A DNA stretch of 64,000 bases from CAWAYH01 sp963786195 (GTDB taxonomy: Bacteria > Acidobacteriota > Vicinamibacteria > Vicinamibacterales > 2-12-FULL-66-21). Under the pieces are notes generated by a model. The model was not told the DNA's origin. It saw nothing but the letters and a program-made list of their open reading frames with translations, and searched no databases. The DNA is taken from the NCBI GenBank assembly GCA_963786195.1, contig CAWAYH010000005.1, forward strand, positions 124,001 to 188,000. The letters run 5' to 3'. Each line of letters starts with the position of its first letter. Position 1 is the first letter of the stretch. This document shows positions 1 through 8,787 of this stretch, one piece after another. A program made the position numbers and the translations under genes.

Positions 1-1352
1 CCCCAGTTGGCGCCCCCAATCAGCCCCGGCCGCATCAGCGTGCCCTGGAACGTCGGCGGCGTGTAGAGCCCGCCGAGCCTGAACTTCTTCATCTCCGCCT
101 GCGCCGCGTCCTTCAGCTCCGGCGTCAGGTCGAACGCATCCTCGAGCGACATGCCTTGCTCGGCGAACGCCGGGGGCTTCGCCGGCGCCGGCTGCGTTTT
201 CCACGCCTGCTCGCCAGGAACGTCACTCGGCGGCACGGGACGCTCGTCAATCGGCCACACAGGCGTGCCGGACACGCGATCGAAGACGAACACCCAGCCC
301 ATCTTCGTGAGCTGCACCACGGCGTCCACGCGTTTGCCCGACACCTGAATCGAGACGAGGTTTGGAGGTGAAGGGAGGTCGTAGTCCCAGAGCCCGTGGT
401 GGACGATCTGGTAGTGCCATTTGCGCCGGCCGGTCGCTGCGTCCAGGCACACGAGCGACTCGGCGAACAGGTTGGCGCCGGGACGTCGGCCGCCATAGAA
501 ATCATTGCTGGGCGTGCTGACCGGCAGGTAGAGCAGTCCGCGCTGGTCGTCGAGCGTCATCGGGGCCCAGACGTTCGTGTGTCCGGTGAACTTCCACGAG
601 TCGTTGCCCCACGAGTCGTTGCCGAATTCACCGGGCTGCGGGATCGGACGAAACGTCCAGACCGCTTTGCCGGTGCGCGCGTCGAACGCGCGGACGTCCC
701 CGGGCGGATCGTTCCGGTACACGAGGCGATCGGCCACGCCGTTCCCCACGATCACGAGGTCCTTGTAGACGACCGGCGGCGAGGTGTTCGTGTAGTGCTT
801 CTTGTTGATCTCCCAGATCAGCCCGCGGCTCAAGTCGACGCTGCCGCCGTCGCCAAACGTCGACACCGGTTTCCCTGTCTTCGCGTCGAGGCAGATCAGC
901 CGGTACCGGCTGTTCATGAAGATTCGGAGCGATCCGCCATCGCGCCACGCGGCCACGCCGCGATGCACGAAGCCGGTGCCGTTGGGTGGCTGTCCATCCT
1001 CGTACACCTTCGGGTCGTAGCTCCAGATCTCCGTGCCGTCCTCCGCGTCGAGCGCGACGACGCGGTTGTACGGCGTGCTGAGGTACACCACGTTGTCGAT
1101 CATGAGGGGCGTTGCCTGAAAGGCGCCCGGGCGCGTTCCAAACGCGTCCATCGGCGATTCGTTCGGCTTCCATTCCCAGGCAGCCTTGAGACGCGCGACG
1201 TTGTCCCGGTTGATGTCGGCGAGTGGCGAGTATTTGGCGCCGCCCTGATCTCCGCCGTAGAAGGGCCACTCCTGCATCGGTGCGGGCGGCGTACGGGCGA
1301 CGGCCGCTGCGAGGCAGGATCCCATCAGGAACACGAAAAGCGGGCGCATCAT
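1..1352 (-). CDS. PQQ-dependent dehydrogenase (quinoprotein), C-terminus cut by window edge
   Basis: About 450 codons read without a stop from ATG at 1352 down to the window edge. The protein starts with a short hydrophobic signal (MRPLFVFLMGSCLAA) and then WPFYGGDQGGAKYSPL, the usual opening of membrane-associated or periplasmic PQQ dehydrogenases. Beta-propeller blade signatures follow, such as VVALDAEDGTEIWSYDP, CLDAKTGKPV, AFDARTGKAVWTF and CLDAATGRRKWHYQ. The segment YGGRRPGANLFAESL followed by HHGLWDYDLPSPPNL is typical of the glucose/quinate-type branch. The known reaction of this family is oxidation of an alcohol or sugar with PQQ and electron transfer to the respiratory chain; the substrate cannot be told from sequence. 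A second ATG directly follows the first, so the start may be 3 bases later. Confidence 0.88.
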   Translation of the reverse strand, partial: MMRPLFVFLMGSCLAAAVARTPPAPMQEWPFYGGDQGGAKYSPLADINRDNVARLKAAWEWKPNESPMDAFGTRPGAFQATPLMIDNVVYLSTPYNRVVALDAEDGTEIWSYDPKVYEDGQPPNGTGFVHRGVAAWRDGGSLRIFMNSRYRLICLDAKTGKPVSTFGDGGSVDLSRGLIWEINKKHYTNTSPPVVYKDLVIVGNGVADRLVYRNDPPGDVRAFDARTGKAVWTFRPIPQPGEFGNDSWGNDSWKFTGHTNVWAPMTLDDQRGLLYLPVSTPSNDFYGGRRPGANLFAESLVCLDAATGRRKWHYQIVHHGLWDYDLPSPPNLVSIQVSGKRVDAVVQLTKMGWVFVFDRVSGTPVWPIDERPVPPSDVPGEQAWKTQPAPAKPPAFAEQGMSLEDAFDLTPELKDAAQAEMKKFRLGGLYTPPTFQGTLMRPGLIGGANW

Positions 1353-1472
1353 GATGAGGAATGATACGCTAAGAAAGTGAATCTCAGATCGCCGATCTGC
1401 GATCTGAATTCTCGTCTTCTATCTGTTAATCGCCTCGGCGTGCCGGCGGATCGTCGTGTCCTGGAGCGCGGA

Positions 1473-1494
1473 GTCGCCTAAAGGCGGACACTAC
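1473..1494. repeat. Short palindromic dispersed repeat at the FAS1 stop codon
   Basis: The sequence GTCGCCTAAAGGCGGACACT folds into a short hairpin and ends in ACTAC. Its reverse complement begins TAGTGTCCGCC, so the TAG stop of the FAS1 gene is the first triplet of the element. A closely related hairpin lies at 22883-22904 at the end of another minus-strand gene. From memory, similar units are widely scattered in acidobacterial genomes; that point is recall, not seen here. Confidence 0.5.
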
Positions 1495-2048
1495 TTGGGC
1501 ATCAACACGTGGTCGATCACGTGAATCACGCCGTTCGACTGACGAACGTCCGCGATGGTGATGTCGGCCGATATCGTCTTCTCGTCGCGCACGACGAGCC
1601 TGGTGCCGCTGACAACCGCCCAGAGCTTGCCGCCGCTGACGGTCTTCAACTCGGCCTTGCCGCCGTTCGCCTTGGCCTGATCCCACAGCGCGGCCGAATC
1701 CATCCGGCCCGCCACGACGTGGTAGGTGAGGATGCCCTGCAGCCTGGCCTTGTTCTCCGGCTTCAGGAGCATGTCCACCGTGCCGGCCGGGAGCTGCGCG
1801 AAGGCTTCATTGGTTGGCGCGAACACGGTGAAAGGCCCGGCGCCCTTGAGGATCTGGACGAGGTCCGCCGCCTTGACCGCCGCAACCAGGGTGGTGTGAT
1901 CCTTTGAATTGACGGCGTTGTCGATGATGTCCTTCGACGGGTACATCGCGGCGCCGCCAACCATGACCGTCTTTTCCTGCGCGCCTGCCGCGGTGATTCC
2001 CGCGACGAGCGCCGCGACGGCCAATCCGATCTTCAACTGCTGCTTCAT
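1491..2048 (-). CDS. Secreted fasciclin (FAS1) domain protein
   Basis: 185 residues. A signal peptide (MKQQLKIGLAVAALVAG, cleavage near AAGAQ) is followed by one FAS1 domain at about residues 45-184. Family motifs are visible: LVAAVKAADLVQILKGAGPF, TVFAPTNEAFAQLP, LTYHVVAGRM near the middle and ITIADVRQSNGVIHVIDHVL at the end. The length is that of a single-domain FAS1 protein. A strong Shine-Dalgarno (GGAGGAGGT) precedes ATG 2048. FAS1 domains mediate adhesion or matrix contacts. The gene is divergent from an ECF sigma / RskA pair, and in Mycobacterium the SigK/RskA system controls the FAS1 proteins MPT70 and MPT83, so regulation by the neighbouring sigma factor is a reasonable inference. 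Confidence 0.93.
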   Translation of the reverse strand: MKQQLKIGLAVAALVAGITAAGAQEKTVMVGGAAMYPSKDIIDNAVNSKDHTTLVAAVKAADLVQILKGAGPFTVFAPTNEAFAQLPAGTVDMLLKPENKARLQGILTYHVVAGRMDSAALWDQAKANGGKAELKTVSGGKLWAVVSGTRLVVRDEKTISADITIADVRQSNGVIHVIDHVLMPK

Positions 2049-2094
2049 TGACTACCTCCTCCAGCGCATCGAACCGCCGCTGGGTCCATGACCT

Positions 2095-2122
2095 TCTACG
2101 CCCGGTCCCGGGGAGCGGATTG
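2095..2122 (-). promoter_or_regulatory. Candidate ECF-type promoter of the FAS1 gene
   Basis: On the minus strand CAATCC (2122-2117), a 16-base spacer and CGTAGA (2100-2095) precede the FAS1 start by about 45 bases. The same hexamer pair with the same spacing occurs on the plus strand at 2164-2191 facing the sigma gene. The -35 resembles the CCATCC reported for mycobacterial SigK promoters (from memory). The match was found by eye. Confidence 0.5.
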
Positions 2123-2163
2123 GCGGAGGTAGCAGGTGAAGCCGGCTGGGATAAACTGGACCC

Positions 2164-2191
2164 TCATCCGATCGGCCGGCTCATACGTAGA
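2164..2191 (+). promoter_or_regulatory. Candidate autoregulatory ECF-type promoter of the sigma gene
   Basis: TCATCC (2164-2169), a 16-base spacer and CGTAGA (2186-2191), about 45 bases before the GTG at 2237. It mirrors the element at 2095-2122 in front of the divergent FAS1 gene, which is what an autoregulated sigma factor with one structural target would show. Confidence 0.5.
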
Positions 2192-2236
2192 GTCAATGAC
2201 GCCCGGAACTGCGGTCGCTCGCGAGCCGGCCGGGAC

Positions 2237-2824
2237 GTGAACAACGTGGGACGTGCACGTCTAGCCACATTCGACGAGGATCGGGTCGTGGTCGACCGCA
2301 TGGCCGGCGGGGATGCCTCCGCCATCGCGGACCTCTACGATCGCCACGCGCGGGCGATTTATTCGCTGGCCGTGCGAATCCTGTCCGATGCCGCGGAGGC
2401 TGAGGACGTCGTGCAGGATGTGTTCACGCAGGCCTGGCGTCAGGCGGCCCGCTACGATCCGGCGCGTGCGCCGGTGGTCGGTTGGCTGCTGGTCATCACG
2501 AGGGCCCGCGCGCTCGATCGCCTTCGCCGCCGGAGCTCGCGTATTGTCGCCACCGACATCGACTCGAGCACTCCGCATCCACGAAATCCCGAGCCGAGTC
2601 AGGAAGCGCTGGCCATCACCGCGGAGCAGGCGGAACGGCTCCGTGGCGCGCTGGGGACTCTGCCCGACGGGCAACGCGAAGCCATCGAGCTCGCGTACTA
2701 CGAGGGGCTTTCACAGAGCGACATCGCCGAGCGTCTTCGGCAGCCGCTCGGGACGATCAAAACGCGCATCCGGACGGCGCTGGTGAAGCTGCGCGAGGCG
2801 ATGGGGGCGCAACGCGGTCAATGA
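2237..2824 (+). CDS. ECF RNA polymerase sigma factor, SigK-like
   Basis: About 195 residues. Region 2 begins at DRMAGGDASAIADLYDRHA and includes RILSDAAEAEDVVQDVFTQA. Region 4 is LRGALGTLPDGQREAIELAY with the helix-turn-helix GLSQSDIAERLRQPLGTIKT. The frame is open further upstream (from 2048), but the extra residues look like translated leader and would overlap the promoter candidate, so GTG 2237 is preferred; GTG 2246 or a later codon is possible. The stop overlaps the next start (ATGA), so it is co-translated with the RskA-type anti-sigma factor. Its likely role is to direct RNA polymerase to its own promoter and that of the divergent FAS1 gene. Confidence 0.88.
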   Translation: MNNVGRARLATFDEDRVVVDRMAGGDASAIADLYDRHARAIYSLAVRILSDAAEAEDVVQDVFTQAWRQAARYDPARAPVVGWLLVITRARALDRLRRRSSRIVATDIDSSTPHPRNPEPSQEALAITAEQAERLRGALGTLPDGQREAIELAYYEGLSQSDIAERLRQPLGTIKTRIRTALVKLREAMGAQRGQ

Positions 2825-3621
2825 CCCACGACGAGCTGCGGGAGCTCACCGGCGGCTACGCGCTCGGGATCCTGAGCGAGACCGAGCGACGGGAGTTCGA
2901 GGCGCACGTCTCGACGTGCCCCGCGTGCGCCCAGGAATTGCGTGCGTTGACGGAGGTCACCGACGCGCTGGCCTACGCCGTCCCGCAAGTCGATCCGCCC
3001 GCCGCCCTTCGCGCGCGTGTGCTCCGGGCGGCAGCGGGGGAGTCGGACGCGCGCGCGATCGCGGGCGTCAAGCCGCGCGCCGGCTCGGCGCTCCCGACGT
3101 GGTTGGCGGTCGCCGCGTCCCTCGCGGCGATTGGCCTGGGGCTCTACGCGGTCACGCTGCGCCAGCGAATAGGCGATCTGGAAACGCGGCTCAGGGTCGC
3201 GACCAGCCGCGCGGCGGCGTTCCAGAACGAGGTGGCGGTCTTCCGCACGAAAGCCGACATTGCCGGACGCACGAACGCGATCCTGGCCGCGTCCGATGTC
3301 CGCCGGATCGAGCTCGCCGGACAGAAGGGGGCGCCTGGCGCCGCCGGCCGGGCATTCTGGAGTCCGAGCCTGGGACTCGTCTTCACGGCGGCCAACCTGC
3401 CCACACTGCCGACGGGCACCGTCTATCAGTTGTGGGTCATTCCACCGGGGAGCAAGGTTCCCATCGACGCGGGGGTGCTGGATCCCGACGCTGAGGGCCG
3501 CGTCATCACGCTCGTGGCTCCGGCGGCGTCCGCCGATGTCGGCACCGTCGCGGTCACGCTCGAACCCTCGCCGGGGGTTCCCACGCCGACCGGTGCGTTC
3601 GCCCTTCTGGGTTCGCTTTAG
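2821..3621 (+). CDS. RskA-family anti-sigma factor (membrane)
   Basis: 266 residues. The cytoplasmic N-terminus has the zinc-binding anti-sigma pattern: GGYALGILSETERREFEAHV, then H-x3-C-x2-C in HVSTCPAC. One transmembrane helix (LPTWLAVAASLAAIGLGLYA, about residues 91-110) follows. The periplasmic C-terminal domain carries RskA signatures: AFWSPSLGLVFTAANLP, then GTVYQLWVIPPGSKVPIDAG and, near the end, VAVTLEPSPGVPTPTG. RskA proteins hold SigK-type sigma factors inactive and release them after regulated proteolysis. The ATG overlaps the sigma stop codon. A longer in-frame start inside the sigma gene is not credible. Confidence 0.93.
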   Translation: MTHDELRELTGGYALGILSETERREFEAHVSTCPACAQELRALTEVTDALAYAVPQVDPPAALRARVLRAAAGESDARAIAGVKPRAGSALPTWLAVAASLAAIGLGLYAVTLRQRIGDLETRLRVATSRAAAFQNEVAVFRTKADIAGRTNAILAASDVRRIELAGQKGAPGAAGRAFWSPSLGLVFTAANLPTLPTGTVYQLWVIPPGSKVPIDAGVLDPDAEGRVITLVAPAASADVGTVAVTLEPSPGVPTPTGAFALLGSL

Positions 3622-3634
3622 CTGCCGGGCTTCG

Positions 3635-4846
3635 ATGTCATCCGCCGAAAAGGACAGCCCTGCGACCGCCACGGCTTCCCTCGCGAACGATCTCCGCGGT
3701 TTCTCGCTCTGTGAGGGCGGACCGCTTTACCGAATCGCGCGGAGCCTCGGCCTGCCCGGCGGCCGCGCGGGCCTCGTGAGGCTGGGCCTCGCGATTACAC
3801 TGCTGACCTGGCTACCGCCCGCGGTGATGTCGGCCATCGGGAAAATCCTGTTGACAGGATCCGAGCTCCCGTTCTTCAGCAGCGTTGGCACGCACGTTCG
3901 CTTGCTCGTCGCCATCCCGCTGTTTTTTGTCGCCGAGGTGCTCTTCGATCGCCGGGCCGGCGAATCGCTGCGCAGGATGTTCGAAGCGCAGATCGTCGCG
4001 CCGGGCAACCAGCCCGCCTTCGCGCGCGCCCTTCGCAGTACGATGCGGTGGCGGAACTCCTGGGTTCCTGAGGTCGTGTTGCTGGTCCTGGCGTTCGTGC
4101 TCATCTCCAGCGGTGTTCGTACTGACCTTCCCGAGAACCTCCAGACGTGGCGTACGATGCCCGACGGCCGCAATACGATGGCTGGCTGGTGGTACGCCAT
4201 CGTGAGCCTTCCTGCGTTCCAGTTCCTGATGGGGCGCTGGTGCTGGCGGCTGCTGCTCTGGTGGGTCTTGCTCTGGCGCATCGCGCGGTTCGACCTCCAG
4301 CTCATGCCCACGCACCCGGACAGGGCCGGCGGCCTCGGGATGCTGGGCGTGGTGCACCTGGATTTGGCGCCGCTCGGCGCCGCCGGCGGCGCCGTGCTCG
4401 CGGCGAACTTCGCGCCGCTGCTGATGCTTGGTTCCGCGCGACTCGAAGCCTTTGCCGTGCCCGCGGTCGCGTACGTGGCCCTCATGACGCTGACGTTGAT
4501 TGCTCCGCTGTTTTTCTTTACGCCGCGCTTGTTGGAAGTGAAGCAGCGCGGCCTCATGCTGTACGGAGCGCTGGCGGCCGACTACACGATCGCGTTCGAC
4601 CGGAAATGGCTGCGGAAGGACGCGCGGCCCGACGAATCGATCCTGGGGACCGCCGACCTGCAATCGCTCGCGGATCTGGCCAACAGCTTCGGCGTCATCC
4701 AGAGTATGCGGCTCATCCCCATGACGCTGAACCAGCTCGTCCGGCTCGTCGCTGCGGCTGCGCTGCCGATGGCACCGCTGCTGCTGTACGTGTTTTCGCT
4801 CGACGAGTTGATCATCAGGATCGGGCGCGCGATTCTCCAGATCTGA
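3635..4846 (+). CDS. Multi-pass membrane protein of unknown function
   Basis: About 403 residues from ATG 3635, 14 bases after the anti-sigma stop. Around six hydrophobic segments are visible, for example LVRLGLAITLLTWLPPAVM, LLVAIPLFFVAEVLF, VVLLVLAFVLISSGV, LLLWWVLLWRI, LLMLGSARLEAF and MTLTLIAPLFFF. A cytoplasmic loop carries LLEVKQRGLMLYGALAADYT. No catalytic motif was recognised. Location suggests co-transcription with the sigma/anti-sigma pair, but the reading frame is also open far upstream inside the anti-sigma gene, so the start is chosen by position only. Confidence 0.75.
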   Translation: MSSAEKDSPATATASLANDLRGFSLCEGGPLYRIARSLGLPGGRAGLVRLGLAITLLTWLPPAVMSAIGKILLTGSELPFFSSVGTHVRLLVAIPLFFVAEVLFDRRAGESLRRMFEAQIVAPGNQPAFARALRSTMRWRNSWVPEVVLLVLAFVLISSGVRTDLPENLQTWRTMPDGRNTMAGWWYAIVSLPAFQFLMGRWCWRLLLWWVLLWRIARFDLQLMPTHPDRAGGLGMLGVVHLDLAPLGAAGGAVLAANFAPLLMLGSARLEAFAVPAVAYVALMTLTLIAPLFFFTPRLLEVKQRGLMLYGALAADYTIAFDRKWLRKDARPDESILGTADLQSLADLANSFGVIQSMRLIPMTLNQLVRLVAAAALPMAPLLLYVFSLDELIIRIGRAILQI

Positions 4847-4958
4847 AAGCCCTTTTGGGCGAGCTTGTTCGATCCTCTCGACGCTTCGCTGACGGTCGTC
4901 GGGGGAGGCTCGCGATGAATTCCGGCTGGCTTGGGGCATGAAGTGGTAAAATAATGGT

Positions 4959-5213
4959 GTGAAGACAACCATTGACAAGGCAGGACGCGTGGTCATCCCC
5001 GCATCGGTCAGGCAGCGGGCGGGCTTCACGCCGGGGACGGAGCTCCTGATTACGCTCGACGAGTTCGGCCTCCGCCTCGAGCGGGTGGCGCCGGGTCCGC
5101 GTCTGGTCAAGGTCGGGCGACGGCTGGTCGCTCGCCCGACGGTGACATCCGATGCGCGACCGGCGGTGGACGTCGCGGCGCTCGTCGAGGAAGAGCGCAA
5201 CCGATGGCCGTAA
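4959..5213 (+). CDS. AbrB/MazE-type antitoxin
   Basis: 84 residues starting at GTG 4959. The N-terminal swapped-hairpin AbrB domain is clear: TTIDKAGRVVIPASVRQRAG then FTPGTELLITLDEFGLRLER. The C-terminal part is short and charged, and would bind the toxin. It overlaps the PIN-domain gene by 10 bases, the typical layout of a type II toxin-antitoxin operon in which the antitoxin also represses the operon. A TAAAAT -10-like hexamer lies only 6 bases before the GTG (4947-4952), so the message may be nearly leaderless. Confidence 0.9.
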   Translation: MKTTIDKAGRVVIPASVRQRAGFTPGTELLITLDEFGLRLERVAPGPRLVKVGRRLVARPTVTSDARPAVDVAALVEEERNRWP

Positions 5214-5680
5214 GCGTCTTTCTCGACACGAGCGTGCTGCTGGCCGGGCTCGTCGACTTCGGGCCGCAGAGCGCGCCCGCGCAGTCCGTCCTGCATGCCG
5301 TCGCCGAAAAATCGGTCGCGGGCGCGGGCACAGCCTGGCACTGCTGTCTGGAGTTCTTCTCGGTCGCCACGCGGCTGCCGCCCGAATACCGGCTCCCCCC
5401 GAAGGATGCGGTGCAGCTCCTGCAGGAGGAAGTGTTCGCGCGGATGGCGGTCCATGACCTGCCCTCAGCCGATCGACTGTCGATGCTCTTGGCTGCCGCG
5501 CAGGACGGAATCGCCGGCGGGCGGATTTACGATTCGCACATTACCGCGGTGGCACAGTCTGCCGGCGCCTCGGTGGTCGTCACGGACAATCGCCGCCACT
5601 TCCTTGCCGCGCTGCGCCACGGCATCCGCGTCGAGACTCCCGCGGAGTTTCTGGCGGGTATCAAGTCGAAACGAACGTGA
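5204..5680 (+). CDS. vapC: PIN-domain ribonuclease toxin (VapC type)
   Basis: 158 residues with the PIN-fold acidic residues in place: FLDTSVLLAGL (first Asp), CLEFFSVATRL (Glu), GGRIYDSHITAVAQ (Asp) and VVTDNRRHF (Asp). VapC toxins are Mg-dependent endoribonucleases cutting tRNA or rRNA. The gene overlaps the antitoxin by 10 bases. The product is somewhat longer than minimal VapC proteins (about 130 residues). Confidence 0.9.
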   Translation: MAVSVFLDTSVLLAGLVDFGPQSAPAQSVLHAVAEKSVAGAGTAWHCCLEFFSVATRLPPEYRLPPKDAVQLLQEEVFARMAVHDLPSADRLSMLLAAAQDGIAGGRIYDSHITAVAQSAGASVVVTDNRRHFLAALRHGIRVETPAEFLAGIKSKRT

Positions 5681-5704
5681 GATCTTCAGACAAGCGGGCC
5701 GGCT

Positions 5705-6374
5705 TCAGCGGGACGTGACCTTCACGTCCGCGAAATACGCGTCAGTGCCCTGACCAATCCACAGCGCGATCCCGCCGCTGACGTCGCCCAGCTTCAGATC
5801 GTTGACGATGAGTGTTGGCTGCGCGGTCCCGTGGACGTACAGCTGCGCCTTGACGCCGTCCACGACAATGCGGATCGACGTCCACGCGCCGGGTTCCAGA
5901 TCGACGTAGGACTCGTAGACGCCGGGTGTCTCCTTCCGCAGTCGCTCCCAGGGGGAAGTCCGGCGACGACACGTATTGAGTGGAATGGTTGCGCCGCAGC
6001 TGGTCATCCGCGCGGCCGTTCGTCGGCCGCAGGTAGAACGCCTCGTGACGTGCGGGGTCGCGCTGCACTCGACATGCGATGCCGATGAATCCTCGCGAGC
6101 CCTCGACCGCGCCCTGCGCCGGCAGACCGGCCAGCTGCGCCTCGATCGTGCCGTTGTGGAACTCGACGTCGGGGATCACGGCGATTCCGCCCCCGGCATG
6201 GGTTTGCGGCTCGACGACGCGAACGGCCTGACGGCCGCGGTAGGTCGCGCGCTCCGCTGTGACGCCGAGCAGCTTCAGCCGGTCGATCTTGTCGAGTGGA
6301 GAGGATTGCCTCGCTGCGGTCGCAACGGTCAGGCCGGCGACGCACGCGATCACCATCAGGTCACGCGTTTTCAT
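5705..6374 (-). CDS. Secreted LamG/DUF1080-like lectin-fold protein (one frameshift)
   Basis: A signal peptide (MKTRDLMVIACVAGLTVATA) leads a concanavalin-A-like beta-sandwich: GGGIAVIPDVEFHNGTIEAQ, then GFIGIACRVQ, EAFYLRPTNGRADDQLRRNH, WERLRKETPGVYESYVDLEP, WTSIRIVVDGVKAQLYV and YFADVKVTSR. The two halves lie in different frames, joined in a run of five G (plus strand 5951-5955); removing one base restores SPDFPWERLRKE. The shift is therefore probably a sequencing error, although a real mutation cannot be excluded. Such domains bind or process sugars; no substrate is inferred. Confidence 0.75.
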
Positions 6375-6471
6375 AGCGCAGGCATCCTACCCGACATTGT
6401 CGGAGCCTGCTGGCAGCTCATCCCTGCCACCGGGCCACCCATCCCAGCGGGGCTGAAATTCCGTTGGACAC

Positions 6472-6497
6472 CCACAACACGGACAACACGGATCCAC
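6472..6497 (+). repeat. Short dispersed repeat containing ACAACACGGACAACACGGAT
   Basis: CCACAACACGGACAACACGG followed by ATCCAC lies just before the gene at 6509. Related copies are at 16550-16590 (same strand, extended) and 38303-38345 (opposite strand). All three are intergenic. Origin unknown. Confidence 0.5.
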
Positions 6498-6508
6498 AAT
6501 AGTCAGAG

Positions 6509-7486
6509 ATGCTCTTGGTCCGGGAAGCAGAAGGACCTGCTGCGGCACGCGCAGGGCAGATCGTCAGCTATCGCGTCACGTCGTTCACTGAGATCGACCC
6601 GAGCGAAGACGAGGTGGCCAGCGTGCGCTGGGAGGTTGCTGCGGCCGGCGGCGGAACCCTGGCGCACGTCTTCGATCGTGGACCGGTTCTCGAGATGTCT
6701 GTTCCGGAGCGTTGGGTAGGGCAGACCGCGCTCGTCATGCCATACCTCACGTCGCCCAGCACGCGGATCGCGGTGCGAACGACGATCACCGCGGGCGATG
6801 CGTTCGTCTCCAGGGCGACACCGAAGAACGTGGAGATCTCGCGTGAGGGCGGACGGTTCTACGCGTCGGTGGACGGCGAGCCTCCCTTTTATCTCGGGAC
6901 GCGCGTCTCGTACGGATCGCGCCGCGGGCTGATGAACGTCAGCAATCCGCCGGGGCCCCGGTATCGTCCCGAGGATTTCGAAGCGACGCATGGCGACTGG
7001 GCGTGGTATCTCTGGCCGACGATCACCTGCGAGAGCAGGGGTACTTCAGCTGCCTGAACACGTACGACCGCGCGTGCTTCACCTTCGGTCACATGCAGCT
7101 CGGCGCGCACACCCCGAACGACAACTTCGTGCTGCTCCTGCGCGAGCTGCTGCAGGAGCCGCTCGCCGCTGCCTATTTTCCAGACCTGGTGCTGTCGGAC
7201 GGCCGCGTGCATCATCGCAGCGACGCCGGGCTGACGCCGCTCGAGAGCGACACTGACACGGACGCGCTGATGGCGTACCTCAATCGGACCGCAGACGACG
7301 TGGACGAGAACGAGACCCAACGGGCGGCCCGTTTCATCGACTGGACTCTGACGTCGGCGGGCGCGCGGGAACTGCAGGTGGCGTTCGTGCAGGCGGCGGC
7401 CTGCGCGACCTCGAGGAACGTGGAGCCGTGGGGGGAAGGTCTACGACCGGCTGTCCGGCGAGTTCGTGGAACCGTCGGCGGTCTAA
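6509..7486 (+). CDS. Unknown protein with a possible muramidase-like C-terminal region (two frameshifts)
   Basis: The product was reconstructed across two shifts: a two-base duplication near 7009-7013 (restoring WAWYLADDHLREQGY) and an extra G in the six-G run at 7430-7435 (restoring EPWGKVYDRLSG). The first half (AGQIVSYRVTSFTEIDPSED and following) looks like a beta-rich PKD/Ig-type domain. The second half has FSCLNTYDRACFTFGHMQLG then AHTPNDNFVLLLRELL, which to my eye resembles putative lysozyme-like or peptidoglycan-binding proteins; I cannot name the family securely. No signal peptide is visible, so the start may lie elsewhere. Confidence 0.55.
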
Positions 7487-7610
7487 CGCGGGCTTCCGTC
7501 CCCGTGAGGTCCGGCTTGGTCCCATTCCAATCGACTTCCGTATAGTGTTCGAGACAGCGTGGATCCAATCGTTTTGAGGCGCCGCGTCGACGCGCGCCGG
7601 AGGATCGCTC

Positions 7611-8784
7611 ATGCCCGCTCTTTACACACTGCTCGTGCTGATCGCCATGCAGGCCGGTCCAGCGACCAAGCCAGCCGCACAGCGCCCGGACGTGAAGGTC
7701 ACCAATGTCACCCTGAAGGGTACAGGACGGCGTCGCGCTCACCGCGACGTATTACTCGGCCGGGAAGCCAGGGCCCGGCATCATGCTGCTGCATCAGTGC
7801 AATGCGGACCGGAAGACATGGACGAAGTTCGCGACCGATGCCGCTGCGCGCGGGTACCACCTCCTCGCGCTCGACTTCCGAGGCTTTGGCGAGAGCCAGG
7901 GGCAGCGAGCGGAGAACTTTCAGGATCAGCAGGCCATCGTGGATGGGAAGTGGCCCGGTGACGTCGACGCCGCTTTCACCTGGCTGACGACGCAGACCGG
8001 CGTCGACGGCAAGCGGATCGGCGCCGCGGGCGCGAGTTGCGGGGTCAATCAGTCGGTTCAGCTCGCACGCCGGCATCCCGAAGTGAAGACGGTTGTTCTG
8101 CTCAGCGGTCCGGTGAATGTCGCGGGGCGCGACTACTTGAACAAATCTGCGTGGCTGCCAATTCTCGGCGCCGCGAGCCACGGCGACGGCCGCGCGGTCG
8201 ACGAGATGCGCTGGGTCATGGGGTGGTCGCGCAATCCGTCGAACAAGTTCCTCGAGTACAAGGCCGCGGGCCACGGGACGGAAATGTTCGCCGTCGAGAA
8301 GGGCCTCGAGCCGGCCATCCTCGACTGGTTCGACAAGAACCTCCGCAACGCGCAGACAACTCCGCCCGCGACGGCCGCCGCGTCGAAGCCCACCATCGTC
8401 GAGGAGTTCTGGGCGGCGATGCGGAAGCCGGATGTCGCCGCTGCCCGGAAGATTTACGACGACACCAGGAAGCGCACTCCGAAGACTGTTCTCTTCCCCG
8501 AGACCGAGATGAACCTGTACGGCTATCAGGTCCTGCAGCAGGACAACCGGCCCAAGGACGCGATCGTCATCTTTCAGATGAACGTGGAGGCCTATCCGCA
8601 GTCAGCCAACGTGTACGACAGCCTGTCGGATGCCTACCTGGCCGCGGGGGACAAGGTGCAGGCGCTCAAGAACGCCGAGACAGCGCTCCAGATGCTGGCG
8701 ACCGACAAGGAGATCCCCCAGCAGCTGAGGGATGCGGTGCGTGAGAGCGCCGAGCAGAAGATCCGGGATCTGAAGAAGACATAG
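7611..8784 (+). CDS. Secreted alpha/beta hydrolase with C-terminal TPR region (one frameshift)
   Basis: The start ATG 7611 is preceded by GGAGG. A signal-like N-terminus (MPALYTLLVLIAMQAG) leads to a dienelactone-hydrolase-like domain: GIMLLHQCNADRKTW, LALDFRGFGES, then the nucleophile elbow G-A-S-C-G and later a candidate histidine in GHGTEMF. From about residue 260 a TPR-like tail follows (YGYQVLQQDNRPKDAIVIF, then YDSLSDAYLAAGDKVQALKN). One extra G near 7724 breaks the frame; without it the join reads LKGTDGVALTATYYS. Acts probably in the periplasm on an unknown ester. It converges with the DUF418 gene, whose stop is 4 bases away. Confidence 0.82.
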
Positions 8785-8787
8785 GGA

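Noticed and set aside
396..1364. Long plus-strand open frame (322 codons)
   Set aside because: It is the antisense shadow of the PQQ dehydrogenase. It has Arg/Val-rich low-complexity composition and no family motifs.
3812..5455. Minus-strand open frame (547 codons) opposite the membrane protein and toxin-antitoxin genes
   Set aside because: Composition is Arg/Glu/Gln-rich antisense. The opposite strand encodes recognisable AbrB and PIN domains.
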